NCBI GenBank assembly: GCA_037045045.1
Contig: JBAOHL010000004.1
Span: forward strand, 372,001 to 436,000
DNA from: Phosphoribacter sp037045045
GTDB lineage: Bacteria > Actinomycetota > Actinomycetes > Actinomycetales > Dermatophilaceae
Direction of reading: 5' to 3'
DNA length: 64,000 bases
Shown here: positions 44,917 through 54,282 of the stretch, one piece after another
Numbering within the stretch: position 1 is the stretch's first letter
Layout of the letters: each line of letters starts with the position of its first letter
Position numbers and translations under genes: made by a program
Notes under the pieces: generated by a model
Told to the model about the DNA's origin: nothing
The model's input: the letters and a program-made list of their open reading frames with translations, nothing else
The model's database searches: none

Positions 44917-45675
44917 ATGACACAGGTGCCCGACGCGATCCTCGCCCTGGCCCGGTCCGCCAAGCGGGTCACGGTGCTCACCGGCGCGGGAATGTCGGCC
45001 GAGTCCGGGGTGCCGACGTTCCGCGACCCCGACGTCGGCCTCTGGGAGAAGTACGACCCGATGGTCATGGCCACGCCGCAAGGGTGGGAGCGCGACAAGC
45101 CGTTGGTCAACGCCTGGTTCCTCTCACGGGTGGCCATCGTCCAGGGTGTCGAGCCCAATGCCGGCCACGTCGCGCTCGCCGAATGGGGCAGGCGGGCCGG
45201 GGTCGAGATGCGCATCGTCACGCAGAACATCGACGACCTCCACGAGCGCGCCGGAGCCCCCGTGGCGGCTCACCTGCACGGCAACATCTTCGCGTTCCGC
45301 TGTGATCGCTGCCATCGCGACGGACCGGTGCCGCCGCTGCCGCAGACTCCCTTCGAGCGGCTCGACCCGACCCCGTGCGAGCACTGCGGTCGCGGCCACC
45401 TGCGCCCGGGCGTCGTCATGTTCGGCGAAGTCCTGCCCTCGGACGCGATCCAGGCGGCCTTCGAGGCGTGCTCGAACAGCGACCTCGTCGTCGTCGTCGG
45501 CACCTCGGGCATCGTCCACCCGGCAGCGCAACTGCCCTATCTCGCCCAGTCCAACGGAATCCCCGTCATCGAGATCGACCCCAACCGCACGGCCTTCAGC
45601 AACGACGCCGACCACGTCTGGCGCGCCACCGCGGCCGAAGGCCTCCCAGCCCTGGTCAGGGCACTCGGCGGGTGA
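44917..45675 (+). CDS. NAD-dependent protein deacylase (Sir2/sirtuin)
   Basis: 252 aa from ATG 44917 (GGGAG upstream). Motifs GAGMSAESGVPTFRD, TQNIDDLHERAG and catalytic His in LHGN, plus four zinc cysteines (CDRCH, CEHCG) and VVGTSGIVHPAA. At the usual YxxR desuccinylase position it reads FLSR, so acyl preference is uncertain. Overlaps the opposing PPOX gene end by 20 bases. Confidence 0.92.
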   Translation: MTQVPDAILALARSAKRVTVLTGAGMSAESGVPTFRDPDVGLWEKYDPMVMATPQGWERDKPLVNAWFLSRVAIVQGVEPNAGHVALAEWGRRAGVEMRIVTQNIDDLHERAGAPVAAHLHGNIFAFRCDRCHRDGPVPPLPQTPFERLDPTPCEHCGRGHLRPGVVMFGEVLPSDAIQAAFEACSNSDLVVVVGTSGIVHPAAQLPYLAQSNGIPVIEIDPNRTAFSNDADHVWRATAAEGLPALVRALGG

Positions 45676-46219
45676 GTCCGGGCAACCCGTCGATCGAGCG
45701 GGCATTCGTGCCTTCCGCGTATGCCGCGTAGGCCGCCGCGCCCTTCTTCTCCTGGTGCAGGTCGAGCACGGTGCGGTCCGCGACGAAGTCCATGAGCGGC
45801 ACGGCATACCCGCAGGAGTCCGCGATCCGATCGACGTCGACGAGCACGACCGACCGCTGGGCGACAGTGCGCTCCTTCGCGAATTGCGCTCGGAGAGAGG
45901 CGAACTCGGCGTCGCCGGCGAGCACGACCCGGCCGCGACCGTGCAGCCGGACGATCCTCGGGCGCCCGTCGAACGCGCAGAACATCACGGTGATGCGCCC
46001 GTTCTCGCGCAGGTGGGCAATGGTCTCGACGCCCGAGCCGTGATAGTCGAGGTAACCCACCAGCCGCGGGCCGAGCACCCGGAAGGTCCCGGCCATGCCT
46101 TTGGGCGAGACGTTGACCCGTCCGTCGGCCGCCAACGGCGCGGTGGCGACGAAGACGACGTGCTGCGCCTCGAGCCACGCGGCGAGGCGCTCGTCGATCG
46201 CGTCGTAGACCTGCCCCAT
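45656..46219 (-). CDS. Pyridoxamine 5'-phosphate oxidase family protein
   Basis: 187 aa from ATG 46219 with GAGAGG upstream. FMN-binding split barrel features: VFVATAPLAADGRVNVSPKG, YLDYHGSGVETIAHLRENGR, ITVMFCAFDGRPRIVRLHGR. Such proteins bind FMN or F420; true PNPOx activity is not implied. Convergent with the sirtuin gene. Confidence 0.85.
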   Translation of the reverse strand: MGQVYDAIDERLAAWLEAQHVVFVATAPLAADGRVNVSPKGMAGTFRVLGPRLVGYLDYHGSGVETIAHLRENGRITVMFCAFDGRPRIVRLHGRGRVVLAGDAEFASLRAQFAKERTVAQRSVVLVDVDRIADSCGYAVPLMDFVADRTVLDLHQEKKGAAAYAAYAEGTNARSIDGLPGLTRRVP

Positions 46220-46462
46220 GGTGACCTCTCGAACGTGGCGGGTGGTCCCTTGTCGGAGCCCGCGCCGGGTGACGTCTCGGGATGACCGGTCCGCTGGCTC
46301 CTCCGTCGAGGGTATGCCCCGGCCGGCCTGCCGGATGCCCTGAGGCGGAAGTCGAGACGAACCGGGCACGGGCGCACCCGGCATACGGCCCCCGGGGTGC
46401 AGCGCGGCGCCCCGCTCTACAGTGGGGCTCGGCCACGTCTGCGCGTCGACAGGGGGACCTGC

Positions 46463-47794
46463 GTGCTTAAGGCACTCAACCACCCGGGGCGGCTCATCCC
46501 TGTGTTGTTCTCCGTCGTCCTCACGCTCGGGACCGTGCTGCTGTGCCTGCCGGTCTCCCGCACCGCCGACGGGCCGCCCAACGTCCTGGCCGCCGCCTTC
46601 ACGGCCGTCTCCGCGACGTGCATCACCGGGCTCTCGGTCGTCGACACCGCGACGTATTGGACGCCGTTCGGCCAGGGCGTCATCATGGCGCTCATCCAGG
46701 TCGGCGGATTCGGGATTATGACGCTGGCGACCCTGCTGGCCATCCTCGTCAGCGGCCGGCTGGGGCTGCGTCAGTCCCTCGTGGCCCAGGCCGAGTCGCA
46801 CGCCCGCGAGCTCGGCGATGTCGGGGCGATCATTCGCACCGTCGGGGTGTCGATGATCACCGTCGAAGGGGCCATCGCCGCGCTGCTCACCTGGCGCTTC
46901 GCCACGCGGTACGACCAGGACCTGCCCAGTGCGCTGTGGAACGGGAGCTTCCATGCGGTGTCGGCGTTCAACAACGCCGGGTTCGGGTTGTATTCGGACA
47001 ACCTCATGGGCTTCAACCAGGACGCCTTCGTCATCGCGCCCATCTGCTTTGCCATCATCGCGGGCGGCGTGGGCTTCCCGGTGTTCTACGAGCTGTCCAG
47101 GCGCTGGCGCAAACCCGAGTCCTGGACGATGCACACCCGGGTGACCATCCTCGGCTACTTCGGGCTGCTCGGCGCGGGCACCCTCGCCTTCGGGGTCTAC
47201 GAATGGAACAACGCGGAGACTCTCGGGCCGATGAACCTGTGGGGCAAGCTGCTCAACACTTTCGCCGGTGGTGTCATGCCGCGGACGGCCGGCTTCAACA
47301 CCATCGACTACAGCAAGGCGCACGCGGAGACCTGGGCCGTGGACGACGTGATGATGTTCATCGGCGGTGGCAGCGCCGGCACGTCGGGGGGCATCAAGGT
47401 CGGCACGTTCGTGTTGCTCGCCTTCGTCCTGTGGGCGGAGATCAGGGGCGAACCCGAGGTGATCATCGGCCATCGGACCGTGCCGACGGCCGCCCAACGC
47501 GAGGCCATCACCGTGGCGCTGCTGGCCATCGGGGTCGTCGCGCTGGGCAGCATGGGCATCCTCGCGGTGACCGATCACTCGCTGGACCGGGTGGTGTTCG
47601 AGGCGATCTCGGCCTTCGGGACGACCGGGCTGAGCACGGGCATCACCAGCGAGCTGCCCGGGGCGGCCCAGCTCATCCTCATGGCCCTCATGTACGTCGG
47701 GCGTGTCGGCACGATCACGACGGCCTCGGCGTTGGCCCTCAACCGCCGCCACCGCCACTACAACCTGCCCGAAGAGAGGCCGATCATTGGCTAG
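46463..47794 (+). CDS. TrkH/KtrB-type potassium uptake membrane subunit
   Basis: 443 aa from GTG 46463 (AGGGGGA upstream). Four K+ filter loops are visible: SATCITGLSVVDT, SAFNNAGFGLYSDN, VMPRTAGFNTIDY and AFGTTGLSTGIT, each with its glycine, within eight to ten membrane segments; GGGSAGTSGGIKVGT is the TrkH gate-loop region. The gating partner follows with an 8-base overlap. Confidence 0.92.
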   Translation: MLKALNHPGRLIPVLFSVVLTLGTVLLCLPVSRTADGPPNVLAAAFTAVSATCITGLSVVDTATYWTPFGQGVIMALIQVGGFGIMTLATLLAILVSGRLGLRQSLVAQAESHARELGDVGAIIRTVGVSMITVEGAIAALLTWRFATRYDQDLPSALWNGSFHAVSAFNNAGFGLYSDNLMGFNQDAFVIAPICFAIIAGGVGFPVFYELSRRWRKPESWTMHTRVTILGYFGLLGAGTLAFGVYEWNNAETLGPMNLWGKLLNTFAGGVMPRTAGFNTIDYSKAHAETWAVDDVMMFIGGGSAGTSGGIKVGTFVLLAFVLWAEIRGEPEVIIGHRTVPTAAQREAITVALLAIGVVALGSMGILAVTDHSLDRVVFEAISAFGTTGLSTGITSELPGAAQLILMALMYVGRVGTITTASALALNRRHRHYNLPEERPIIG

Positions 47795-48476
47795 GAACCC
47801 GTTCAAAAGCGTCGATGAAACCAACGCCGTCCTCGTTATCGGGCTGGGGAGGTTCGGATACTCCGTCGCGCGGTCCCTCGTCGCCATGGGCACGGAGGTG
47901 CTCGCTGTCGACGGCGACCCGACACGGGTCCAGCGGTATGCCGACGAGCTCACCCACGTCGTCGTCGCCGATGGGAGGGACCCCGAGGCCCTGGCGCAGC
48001 TGGGGATCGCGAACTTCCGCAAGGCAGTGATCAGCGCCTCCTCGGACGTGGAATCCAGCGTGCTGACCGCCATCGCCCTCGTCGACGCCGGCGTGCCCGA
48101 CATCTGGGCCAAGGCGAGCAGCAAGGAGCATGGCCGGATCCTCGAAAAGATCGGCGTCCACCACGTCGCCTACCCCGAGTCGTCGATGGGCGAGCAGGTG
48201 GCCCACATGATCGTCGGCGGGATGAGCCAGTACCTCGAATTCGAGGACGACTTCGCCATCGCGCGGACCATGGCTCCGGCCGAGCAGTGGGACAAGACCT
48301 TCGAGCAGTCCGGGCTTCGGGAGAAGTACGGGGTGACGGTCGTCGGGGTCAAGCGGATCGGGCAAGACTTCGTCTATGCCCGACCCGACACCTATGTCCA
48401 TCCCCATGACGAGCTCGTCGTGTCGGGGCCGACGAAACTCGTCGAGGCCTACTGCGCGCTGTCTACCCTCGCCTGA
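47787..48476 (+). CDS. TrkA/KtrA-type potassium channel regulatory subunit
   Basis: 229 aa from TTG 47787, supported by GAGAGG eight to nine bases upstream and overlap with the K+ pore gene. RCK N domain with NAD motif VIGLGRFGYSVARSL and acidic VDGDP; RCK C domain after about residue 140 (VTVVGVKRIGQDFVYARPDT). Gates the TrkH/KtrB pore by nucleotide binding. The stop codon lies inside an 11-bp repeat. Confidence 0.9.
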   Translation: MARNPFKSVDETNAVLVIGLGRFGYSVARSLVAMGTEVLAVDGDPTRVQRYADELTHVVVADGRDPEALAQLGIANFRKAVISASSDVESSVLTAIALVDAGVPDIWAKASSKEHGRILEKIGVHHVAYPESSMGEQVAHMIVGGMSQYLEFEDDFAIARTMAPAEQWDKTFEQSGLREKYGVTVVGVKRIGQDFVYARPDTYVHPHDELVVSGPTKLVEAYCALSTLA

Positions 48477-48522
48477 CCGACGCCTGACCGACGCCTGACC
48501 GACGCCTGACCGACGCCTGACC
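48471..48522. repeat. 11-bp tandem repeat spanning trkA stop
   Basis: Four copies of gcctgaccgac and a partial fifth. The first copy contains the TGA of the K+ regulator gene. A small inverted repeat GTCCGT-ATA-ACGGAC follows at 48528-48542 and could act as a terminator stem. Confidence 0.8.
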
Positions 48523-48683
48523 CCGCAGTCCGTATAACGGACCGCGGCGCGCTGTGATGGACGAAACTGACTGTGCCGCAGTGTCCTTCGTCGCTTCGGC
48601 GCGACGCCAAGGTCCCCCGCGTCGTACGGTACGTAAGTTACCCTTGCGTAGTAAACCAACCACATCGATTCGGAGGGGGAACG

Positions 48684-49118
48684 ATGATGGCCGCCGACGC
48701 CTCTCGGCTCAACGCCGAGCAGTGCTGGAGCCTGCTCAAGAGGCAGGAGGTGGGCCGCCTCGCCTACCACGAAGGCACCCGGGTGCAGATCGTGCCCATC
48801 AACTACGCGGTCGACGGGCAACGTGTCGTCTTCCGCACGACCAAGGGCAGCAAACTGACAAACCTGCTGGTCAACCCCGATGTGGCCTTGGAGGTCGACG
48901 AGGTGGAGGGCAGCACGGCGAGCAGTGTGGTGGTCCGGGGCAAGGCGCGGGAAGTCGGCCACAAGGAAGCCCTGATGGCGGATCAGCTCCGCCTGCGCCC
49001 ATGGGTGCGCGACGCCACGACGGGTCATGTCGTGACCATCGACGTCGTGGAACTGTCCGGCCGCTCCTTCGAGTTGTCCCGGCCGTGGACCTCGATGCTT
49101 CAGGATCGGGCCGTCTGA
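48684..49118 (+). CDS. PPOX/FMN-binding split barrel protein
   Basis: 144 aa from ATG 48684 with GGAGGGGG upstream. NimA/PPOX-like: CWSLLKRQEVGRLAYHEGTR, VPINYAVDGQRVVFRTTKGS, KLTNLLVNPDVALEVDEVEG. Binds flavin; substrate unknown. Upstream (48600-48670) is a patch of lower GC than its surroundings, a plausible promoter region. Confidence 0.87.
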   Translation: MMAADASRLNAEQCWSLLKRQEVGRLAYHEGTRVQIVPINYAVDGQRVVFRTTKGSKLTNLLVNPDVALEVDEVEGSTASSVVVRGKAREVGHKEALMADQLRLRPWVRDATTGHVVTIDVVELSGRSFELSRPWTSMLQDRAV

Positions 49119-49227
49119 CGGCCCGACAGGGCGCTGGCCGCCCCGACGACGCGCCGGAACGCTGAGACTTCCGTCACGATGCGGGCATGGATCGGCACAC
49201 GGCTGCGGGAGCGCGGATCGGGGCCGG

Positions 49228-49259
49228 GTGCCGGCCGACGGCTAGCCTTCGGCCGGCAC
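49228..49259 (-). terminator. Hairpin at the end of the minus-strand hypothetical gene
   Basis: GTGCCGGCCGA (49228-49238) and TCGGCCGGCAC (49249-49259) form a perfect 11-bp stem with a 10-base loop that contains the stop codon of the gene at 49242. No T-tract. Confidence 0.4.
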
Positions 49260-49796
49260 CGCGTCGGCCGGCACCGCGTCGGCCGGCTCGGCCGTCGAGG
49301 AGGTCGCGGCCGGTGCGGTGCCGGAGTCCGCAGGGTCATCGAGGGGGTCGGTCACCGGGGCCCACGGATCGGTGGGCTGCGCGCGGCCGGACACCGCAGT
49401 GGCCACCGCGCCGGCGGCCGCGGCCAGCCCGAGCAGGACGAGCAGGCCACCGCCCTTGCGTCCCTTCTTCGTCGAGCCGCCTAGGGCCTGCGGGGCTGCC
49501 GCCAGAGTCGACTTGGCATGCGCGGCCGCGGCGTTGGCGGCTGCCGCAGCCGCCTCGGCGGCCCGCGCGCTGGCCTGGTCGGCGGCGCCGGTGAGGGCCG
49601 CGACGGCCGCGGAGAGCCGGGGGAGGAGTTCGTCGACGAAGGTCGAGCGGGCGTCCTCGATCTTGGGCGAGAGCACCTCGGCGGCGTTGTCGGCGCCCTG
49701 GGTGAGGGCCGAGCCGATCTTCTCCTCGATGTCGGCGAGCTTGGCACGCGTGGACTGGGCCGCCTTCGGGCGGTCGATGCTGGTCATCCGGAACAC
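49242..49796 (-). CDS. Hypothetical Ala-rich membrane protein
   Basis: 184 aa from GTG 49796 with GAGGAGG six bases upstream. The N-terminal half is a long amphipathic, coiled-coil-like helix (RAKLADIEEKIGSALTQGAD; ASARAAEAAAAAANAAAAHA). A short basic segment (STKKGRKGG) and one membrane helix (GLLVLLGLAAAAGAVATAV) follow. The acidic tail ends in a repeated ADAVPA. Not recognised as a named family. Confidence 0.7.
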   Translation of the reverse strand: MFRMTSIDRPKAAQSTRAKLADIEEKIGSALTQGADNAAEVLSPKIEDARSTFVDELLPRLSAAVAALTGAADQASARAAEAAAAAANAAAAHAKSTLAAAPQALGGSTKKGRKGGGLLVLLGLAAAAGAVATAVSGRAQPTDPWAPVTDPLDDPADSGTAPAATSSTAEPADAVPADAVPAEG

Positions 49797-50077
49797 GGAT
49801 CCTCCTCGTCGGTGCCCCGCGCTCGCCGGACGCGGTGCGGGTCGGCCACGCGCTCCAGCCTATGTCGTCGCAGGCGGCTGCGCGCTCCGGCCGCGACGGC
49901 CACTCACGGGCGACGGACTCCCGAAGCCGCCCCACCGCGAGCGACCCACCGCGAGCGACCCACCGCGACCTACCCGGGGTCAGGACGCGAAAGGGCGTGG
50001 CTAGCCTGAGAATGAAGGGGCCAGCTCGCCCAGGCGACCGCCGGGCGCGGTGCCCGGCCCCGCGATCCGAGGGGACC
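49797..50077. other. Spacer with short direct repeats
   Basis: 281 bases between the divergent hypothetical gene and the acyl-CoA synthetase gene. Contains three near-copies of ccaccgcgagcgac/ccaccgcgacc (49931-49970). Promoters of both genes should lie here but none is clear. Confidence 0.4.
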
Positions 50078-52687
50078 ATGGTCGAGCTGCCCACCGAAGC
50101 CGTCCTGCGCGACGGCACCACCGTCGAGGTCCGTGCCTCGCGCGAAGGCGACCTCGGCGCAGTGTCGCGGCTGCTGCAGGGTCTGCCCGAGGCCTGTCGC
50201 CCCGACGAGGACCTCGTCGACCCCCGGACGATCGCTGCCAACGAAGCCCCCGGGCGGCTCGTCATCCTCGGGCTCCGCGGGGACGTCGTCCTCGGGTATG
50301 CCGCGTACGCGACGACGAGCCCCAAGGTCGCCCGGGTCTCGCTCGCCGTGGCGACCGAGGCCCAGGGGATGGGCCTCGGGACGTCCCTGCTCGGCACCCT
50401 CGCCGACGCGGCGGCAGCGGCCGGCATCGGCCGGTTCCAGACCGAGACGTCCGCGCAGAACACCCGGCTCATCCACACGCTGCGCCACAGCGGGTTCCCG
50501 GTCACCTTCCGCAGCCGCCCCGGTCGGGTCCTCGTCGAGCATCCCACCGCGCTGAGCGAGGCCGCGCGCGACCGGATCGAGCGGCGCTCCGACACCGCCG
50601 TCGCCACCGCGGTCGGCCACGTCCTGCGGCCATCGTCGGTGGCCGTCGTCGGGGCGTCCCACGACGAGGCCTCACCCGGCGGCGCCTTGCTGCACAACCT
50701 GTTGACCGGCGGCTTCACCGGCCGGATCTACCCGGTGAACCCCTCCGGCGGGCAGATCCAGGGGGCCGCGGCATACCGCACCCTCGCCGAGATCCCCGGC
50801 GAGGTCGAGCTCGCCGTCGTCGTCGTGCCCGCTGCGGCCGTCGTCCCGGTGGCGCGCGAGTGCGCCGCCAAGGGGGTCAAGGCCCTCGTCGTCATCTCCG
50901 CCGGATTCGCCGAAACGGGTCCGGACGGCGCGGCGCTGCAGGAGGAACTCCTCGCGGTATGCCGCGGCGCCGGCATGCGTCTGGTCGGGCCGAACTGCAT
51001 GGGCGTCATCAACACCGACCCCCGGGTCGGGCTCGTCGCGACCTTCGCCGGCGTCGTCCCGGCGGCCGGGCGGGTCGGGCTCGTCTCGCAGTCCGGTGGC
51101 CTCGGCATCGCCGCGATGAGCCTCGCCGACGAGTTGGCCATCGGGCTGTCGACGTTCGTCTCGATCGGCAACCGGGCGGACGTCTCGCCGAACGACGTCC
51201 TGCAGTTCCTCGACGCCGACAGCGGCACCGACGTCGTCCTGCTCTACCTCGAATCCTTCGGCAACCCGCGCAAGTTCGCGAGAATCGCCCGCCGGGTGTC
51301 GGCGAGCACCCCCATCGTCGCGGTGAAGGGCGGGCGGTCCGTGGCCGGCGCGGCGGCCACGGCCTCGCACACCGGTGCCCTCGTGGCAGCCTCCGACGCG
51401 ACCGTCGACGCCCTGTTCCGCCAGGCGGGGATCATCCGCACCGACACCCTGGAGGAGTTGCTCGACGTCGGCACGCTGCTCGCCCACTTCCCCATGCCGG
51501 CCGGTCCCCGGATCGCGGTCGTCGCCAATGCCGGTGGCCTCGGGGTGCTCGCCGTCGACGCCTGCGACGCGGCCGGGCTCGTCGCGCCCGAGTTTTCCCC
51601 GGCGCTGCGCGAACGGCTCGCCACGGTGCGGCCCCAGGCGGCGACCCGCAACCCCGTCGACTTGTTGCCCGGGGTGGACGCCGAGGTCCTCGACGCGGTG
51701 ATCCGCCTGGTCGCCGAGAGCGGCGAGGTGGACGCCATCGTCGGGGTGTGGGCCCAGCCCTCCGCTCCGGTCGAGGGCGAACCGGCGCTGCGGCTCGTCG
51801 ACCTCGCCTGGGAGGCCCCGAGCGGATTGCCGGTCGTGCCGGTCCTCGTCGGCGACTCGACGACGGGCCGGGGGATCGCCGTCTTCGGCGCTCCCGAGCG
51901 GGCGGTCCGGGCGCTGGGCAAGGCGTGGTGGCAACGGTCCTGGCGCAGTACCGACTGGGGAACCGTGCCCGACCTCGACGGGATCGACCTCGACCGGGCC
52001 AGCGCCGTCGTCGGCCGCCTCGCCGCCTCAGGAGGTGGGTGGCTCGACATGGCGGACGTCGACGAGGTGCTGCGCTGTTACGGCATCCCGACGCTCGAGT
52101 TGGCCGTGACGACGACCCCCGACGAGGCGGCCGAGGCGGCCGCGGCGATGGGTCGGCCGGTCGCCCTCAAGGCGCTGAGCCCGACGCTGTTGCACAAGTC
52201 CGACGCCGGCGCGGTGGTCCTCGGCATCGACGGCGCGCCGGCCGTGCTGGCTGCGGCGAACGAGATGACGACGCGGCTCGTCGGCCTCGGTCATCGGGTC
52301 GAGCACCTGCTCGTCCAGGCCATGGGGCCCAAGGGCGTCGAGTTGCTCGCCGGGGTCGTGCACGACGCGACGTTCGGCCCGGTGCTCGCCTGCGGTGCCG
52401 GCGGCACGCTCACCGAGTTGCTCCACGACGTGTCGATCCGGCTCACCCCGGTGACCGACAACGACGCCGCCCGAATGCTGCGCGAGCTGCGCACCTTCCC
52501 GCTGCTCGACGGCTACCGAGGCGCCGTGCCCTGCGACGTCGCCGCCGTCGAGCGCGTCCTGTTGCGCCTCTCCCGGCTGGCCGAGGACCACCCGCAGATC
52601 GCCGAGATCGACTGCAACCCGCTCACCGTCACGCCCGAGGGCGCGGTCGTCGTCGACGCCCGGATCCGCGTCGCCGCGGCCGGCTGA
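50078..52687 (+). CDS. GNAT-acyl-CoA synthetase (ADP-forming) fusion, Pat-type
   Basis: 869 aa from ATG 50078. An N-terminal GNAT domain (residues about 1-160; AVATEAQGMGLGTSLLGTLA) is fused to a CoA-binding and ligase domain (SSVAVVGASHDEASPGGALL, VSQSGGLGIAAM, SHTGALV), then an ATP-grasp domain (GRPVALKALSPTLLHKSDAG). This is the domain order of actinobacterial PatA-like proteins, in which the ligase half is usually a regulatory, inactive domain and GNAT acetylates lysines of acyl-CoA synthetases. The phospho-His loop (SHTGALVAASDATV) looks intact, so ligase activity is not excluded. Confidence 0.87.
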   Translation: MVELPTEAVLRDGTTVEVRASREGDLGAVSRLLQGLPEACRPDEDLVDPRTIAANEAPGRLVILGLRGDVVLGYAAYATTSPKVARVSLAVATEAQGMGLGTSLLGTLADAAAAAGIGRFQTETSAQNTRLIHTLRHSGFPVTFRSRPGRVLVEHPTALSEAARDRIERRSDTAVATAVGHVLRPSSVAVVGASHDEASPGGALLHNLLTGGFTGRIYPVNPSGGQIQGAAAYRTLAEIPGEVELAVVVVPAAAVVPVARECAAKGVKALVVISAGFAETGPDGAALQEELLAVCRGAGMRLVGPNCMGVINTDPRVGLVATFAGVVPAAGRVGLVSQSGGLGIAAMSLADELAIGLSTFVSIGNRADVSPNDVLQFLDADSGTDVVLLYLESFGNPRKFARIARRVSASTPIVAVKGGRSVAGAAATASHTGALVAASDATVDALFRQAGIIRTDTLEELLDVGTLLAHFPMPAGPRIAVVANAGGLGVLAVDACDAAGLVAPEFSPALRERLATVRPQAATRNPVDLLPGVDAEVLDAVIRLVAESGEVDAIVGVWAQPSAPVEGEPALRLVDLAWEAPSGLPVVPVLVGDSTTGRGIAVFGAPERAVRALGKAWWQRSWRSTDWGTVPDLDGIDLDRASAVVGRLAASGGGWLDMADVDEVLRCYGIPTLELAVTTTPDEAAEAAAAMGRPVALKALSPTLLHKSDAGAVVLGIDGAPAVLAAANEMTTRLVGLGHRVEHLLVQAMGPKGVELLAGVVHDATFGPVLACGAGGTLTELLHDVSIRLTPVTDNDAARMLRELRTFPLLDGYRGAVPCDVAAVERVLLRLSRLAEDHPQIAEIDCNPLTVTPEGAVVVDARIRVAAAG

Positions 52688-52719
52688 GCGGCGCTATCGC
52701 GAGGCACGGCGCTCGGGCG

Positions 52720-52742
52720 CGGCATACCGGCCCGGTATGCCG
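52720..52742. repeat. Inverted pair of the GGCATACC motif
   Basis: CGGCATACCGG and CCGGTATGCCG flank one C: perfect 11-bp arms. It lies between the acyl-CoA synthetase stop and the cyclophilin start, 17 bases before the latter. It may act as a terminator or operator, and is the only tight head-to-head pair of this abundant motif seen. Confidence 0.75.
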
Positions 52743-52758
52743 TGCGAGGATGAGCGCC

Positions 52759-53277
52759 ATGAAGGCGACCATCCACACCTCCCTCGGCGACATCGCCGTC
52801 ACGCTCTTCCCCAACGAGGCGCCCAAGACCGTGGCGAACTTCGTCGGCCTGGCCACCGGCACCAAGGAGTACAAGGACGACGCCGGTCGGACGAACCCCA
52901 CGCCGTTCTTCGACGGGCTGATCTTCCACCGGATCATCCCCGGGTTCATGATCCAGGGCGGCTGCCCCCGCGGCGACGGTCGCGGCGGCCCGGGCTTCGC
53001 GTTCGATGACGAGCCCCACCCGGACAAGACCTACGCCAAGCCTTACCTGCTCGCGATGGCCAACGCCGGCAAGCAGATGGGCCGCGGCACCAACGGCTCG
53101 CAGTTCTTCATCACCGTCTCGACCCCCATGCACCTGCAGGGCAAGCACACGATCTTCGGCGAGGTTGCCGACGGACCGAGCCGCGAGGTCGTCGACGCGA
53201 TCGCCAACGTCCGCACCGACCGGTCCGACCGGCCGCTCGAGGACGTGGTCATCACCTCTGTCACCGTCGACGACTGA
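52759..53277 (+). CDS. Peptidyl-prolyl cis-trans isomerase (cyclophilin)
   Basis: 172 aa from ATG 52759 (GAGG eight bases upstream; ATG 52750 in frame). Cyclophilin core FFDGLIFHRIIPGFMIQGGC, GTNGSQFFITVS and HTIFGEVADG. No signal peptide, so cytoplasmic. Assists prolyl isomerisation. Followed by a rhomboid gene, as in many actinobacteria. Confidence 0.94.
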   Translation: MKATIHTSLGDIAVTLFPNEAPKTVANFVGLATGTKEYKDDAGRTNPTPFFDGLIFHRIIPGFMIQGGCPRGDGRGGPGFAFDDEPHPDKTYAKPYLLAMANAGKQMGRGTNGSQFFITVSTPMHLQGKHTIFGEVADGPSREVVDAIANVRTDRSDRPLEDVVITSVTVDD

Positions 53278-53326
53278 CCGTCGGCACCGTCCAGCGCGGA
53301 TCCGCCGCCGCACCAGTCCGCCGTCG

Positions 53327-54229
53327 ATGACCGCCTCCCCGCCCCCGGCATGGCCTCCGGCGCACACGCCGTTCTGCCCCCGGCACCCGGATCGACAGTC
53401 GTGGGTGCGCTGCCAGCGCTGCGGTCGGCCGGTGTGCCCCGAGTGCCAACGGCCGGCTGCCGTCGGCGTCCAGTGCGTCGACTGCGTGGCTGCGCAGGCG
53501 CGCACCGTCCGCCCCACCAGGACCGTCTTCGGCGGCACGCCCACGTCGGGTCGGCCGCTCGCGACGTGGACCTTCATCGGCGCCTGCGTGGCGGCATACC
53601 TCGCCCAGCTCGCCCGTCCGCAGGTCACCGACGACTTCGCCTTCGCGCCCGTGGTCGGGTGGCACGAGCCGTGGCGGGCCCTCACCTCGGCGTTCCTGCA
53701 CGCGCCGTCGATGCCGCTGCACCTCGCCCTCAACATGCTCTTCCTCTGGCAGATCGGCCCCTACCTCGAGCAGCTGCTCGGGCGGGCCCGATTCGCCGCG
53801 CTCTACCTGCTGTGCGCGCTGGGCGGATCGGGCGGCGTGCTGCTGATGGCCTCGGCGCCGACACGCCTGCTCTCCTCCGGCGAGGTGGCCCGGTATGCCG
53901 CGTGGGGCACCGAGGTGGTCGGGGCCTCGGGGGCGGTCTTCGGGCTGTTCGGCGCCCTCCTCGTGCTCAACAGACACCTCGGTCGCTCCTCGCCGGCCCT
54001 GTACGTCGTGCTCGGCGTCAACCTCGTCTTCGGCTTCGTCTACCCGGGCGTTGCGTGGCAAGCCCACCTGGGCGGGCTGCTCACCGGGGTGACCGCGGCC
54101 GCGGCGGTGTCCCGACTGACCACCCCGAGCCGTCGCCGGTGGCACCTGCCGGTGTTCGCCCTGGTGTTCGCCGTGCTCCTGGCGGCGGCCGTGCTCAAGT
54201 ACCTTGGCGTGCCGGACGTCTACCGCTAA
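53327..54229 (+). CDS. Rhomboid family intramembrane serine protease
   Basis: 300 aa from ATG 53327. An N-terminal zinc-finger-like region (FCPRHPDRQSWVRCQRCGRP, CPECQRPAAVGVQCVDC) precedes six to seven membrane helices. Catalytic Ser201 in GASGAVFG and His247 in WQAHLGG; HLALNMLFLWQIG holds the conserved HxxxN. Cleaves membrane protein segments; substrate unknown. Confidence 0.92.
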   Translation: MTASPPPAWPPAHTPFCPRHPDRQSWVRCQRCGRPVCPECQRPAAVGVQCVDCVAAQARTVRPTRTVFGGTPTSGRPLATWTFIGACVAAYLAQLARPQVTDDFAFAPVVGWHEPWRALTSAFLHAPSMPLHLALNMLFLWQIGPYLEQLLGRARFAALYLLCALGGSGGVLLMASAPTRLLSSGEVARYAAWGTEVVGASGAVFGLFGALLVLNRHLGRSSPALYVVLGVNLVFGFVYPGVAWQAHLGGLLTGVTAAAAVSRLTTPSRRRWHLPVFALVFAVLLAAAVLKYLGVPDVYR

Positions 54230-54234
54230 AGGCG

Positions 54235-54255
54235 TTGTCCACAGCGGCATCCACA
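54235..54255. promoter_or_regulatory. DnaA-box pair after rhomboid gene
   Basis: TTGTCCACA 54235-54243 (perfect) and GCATCCACA 54247-54255, five bases after the rhomboid stop, in the gap shared with the convergent crgA gene. About 24 kb from oriC. Confidence 0.55.
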
Positions 54256-54282
54256 GCTGGGGACAGAACTACACCGATGTAA

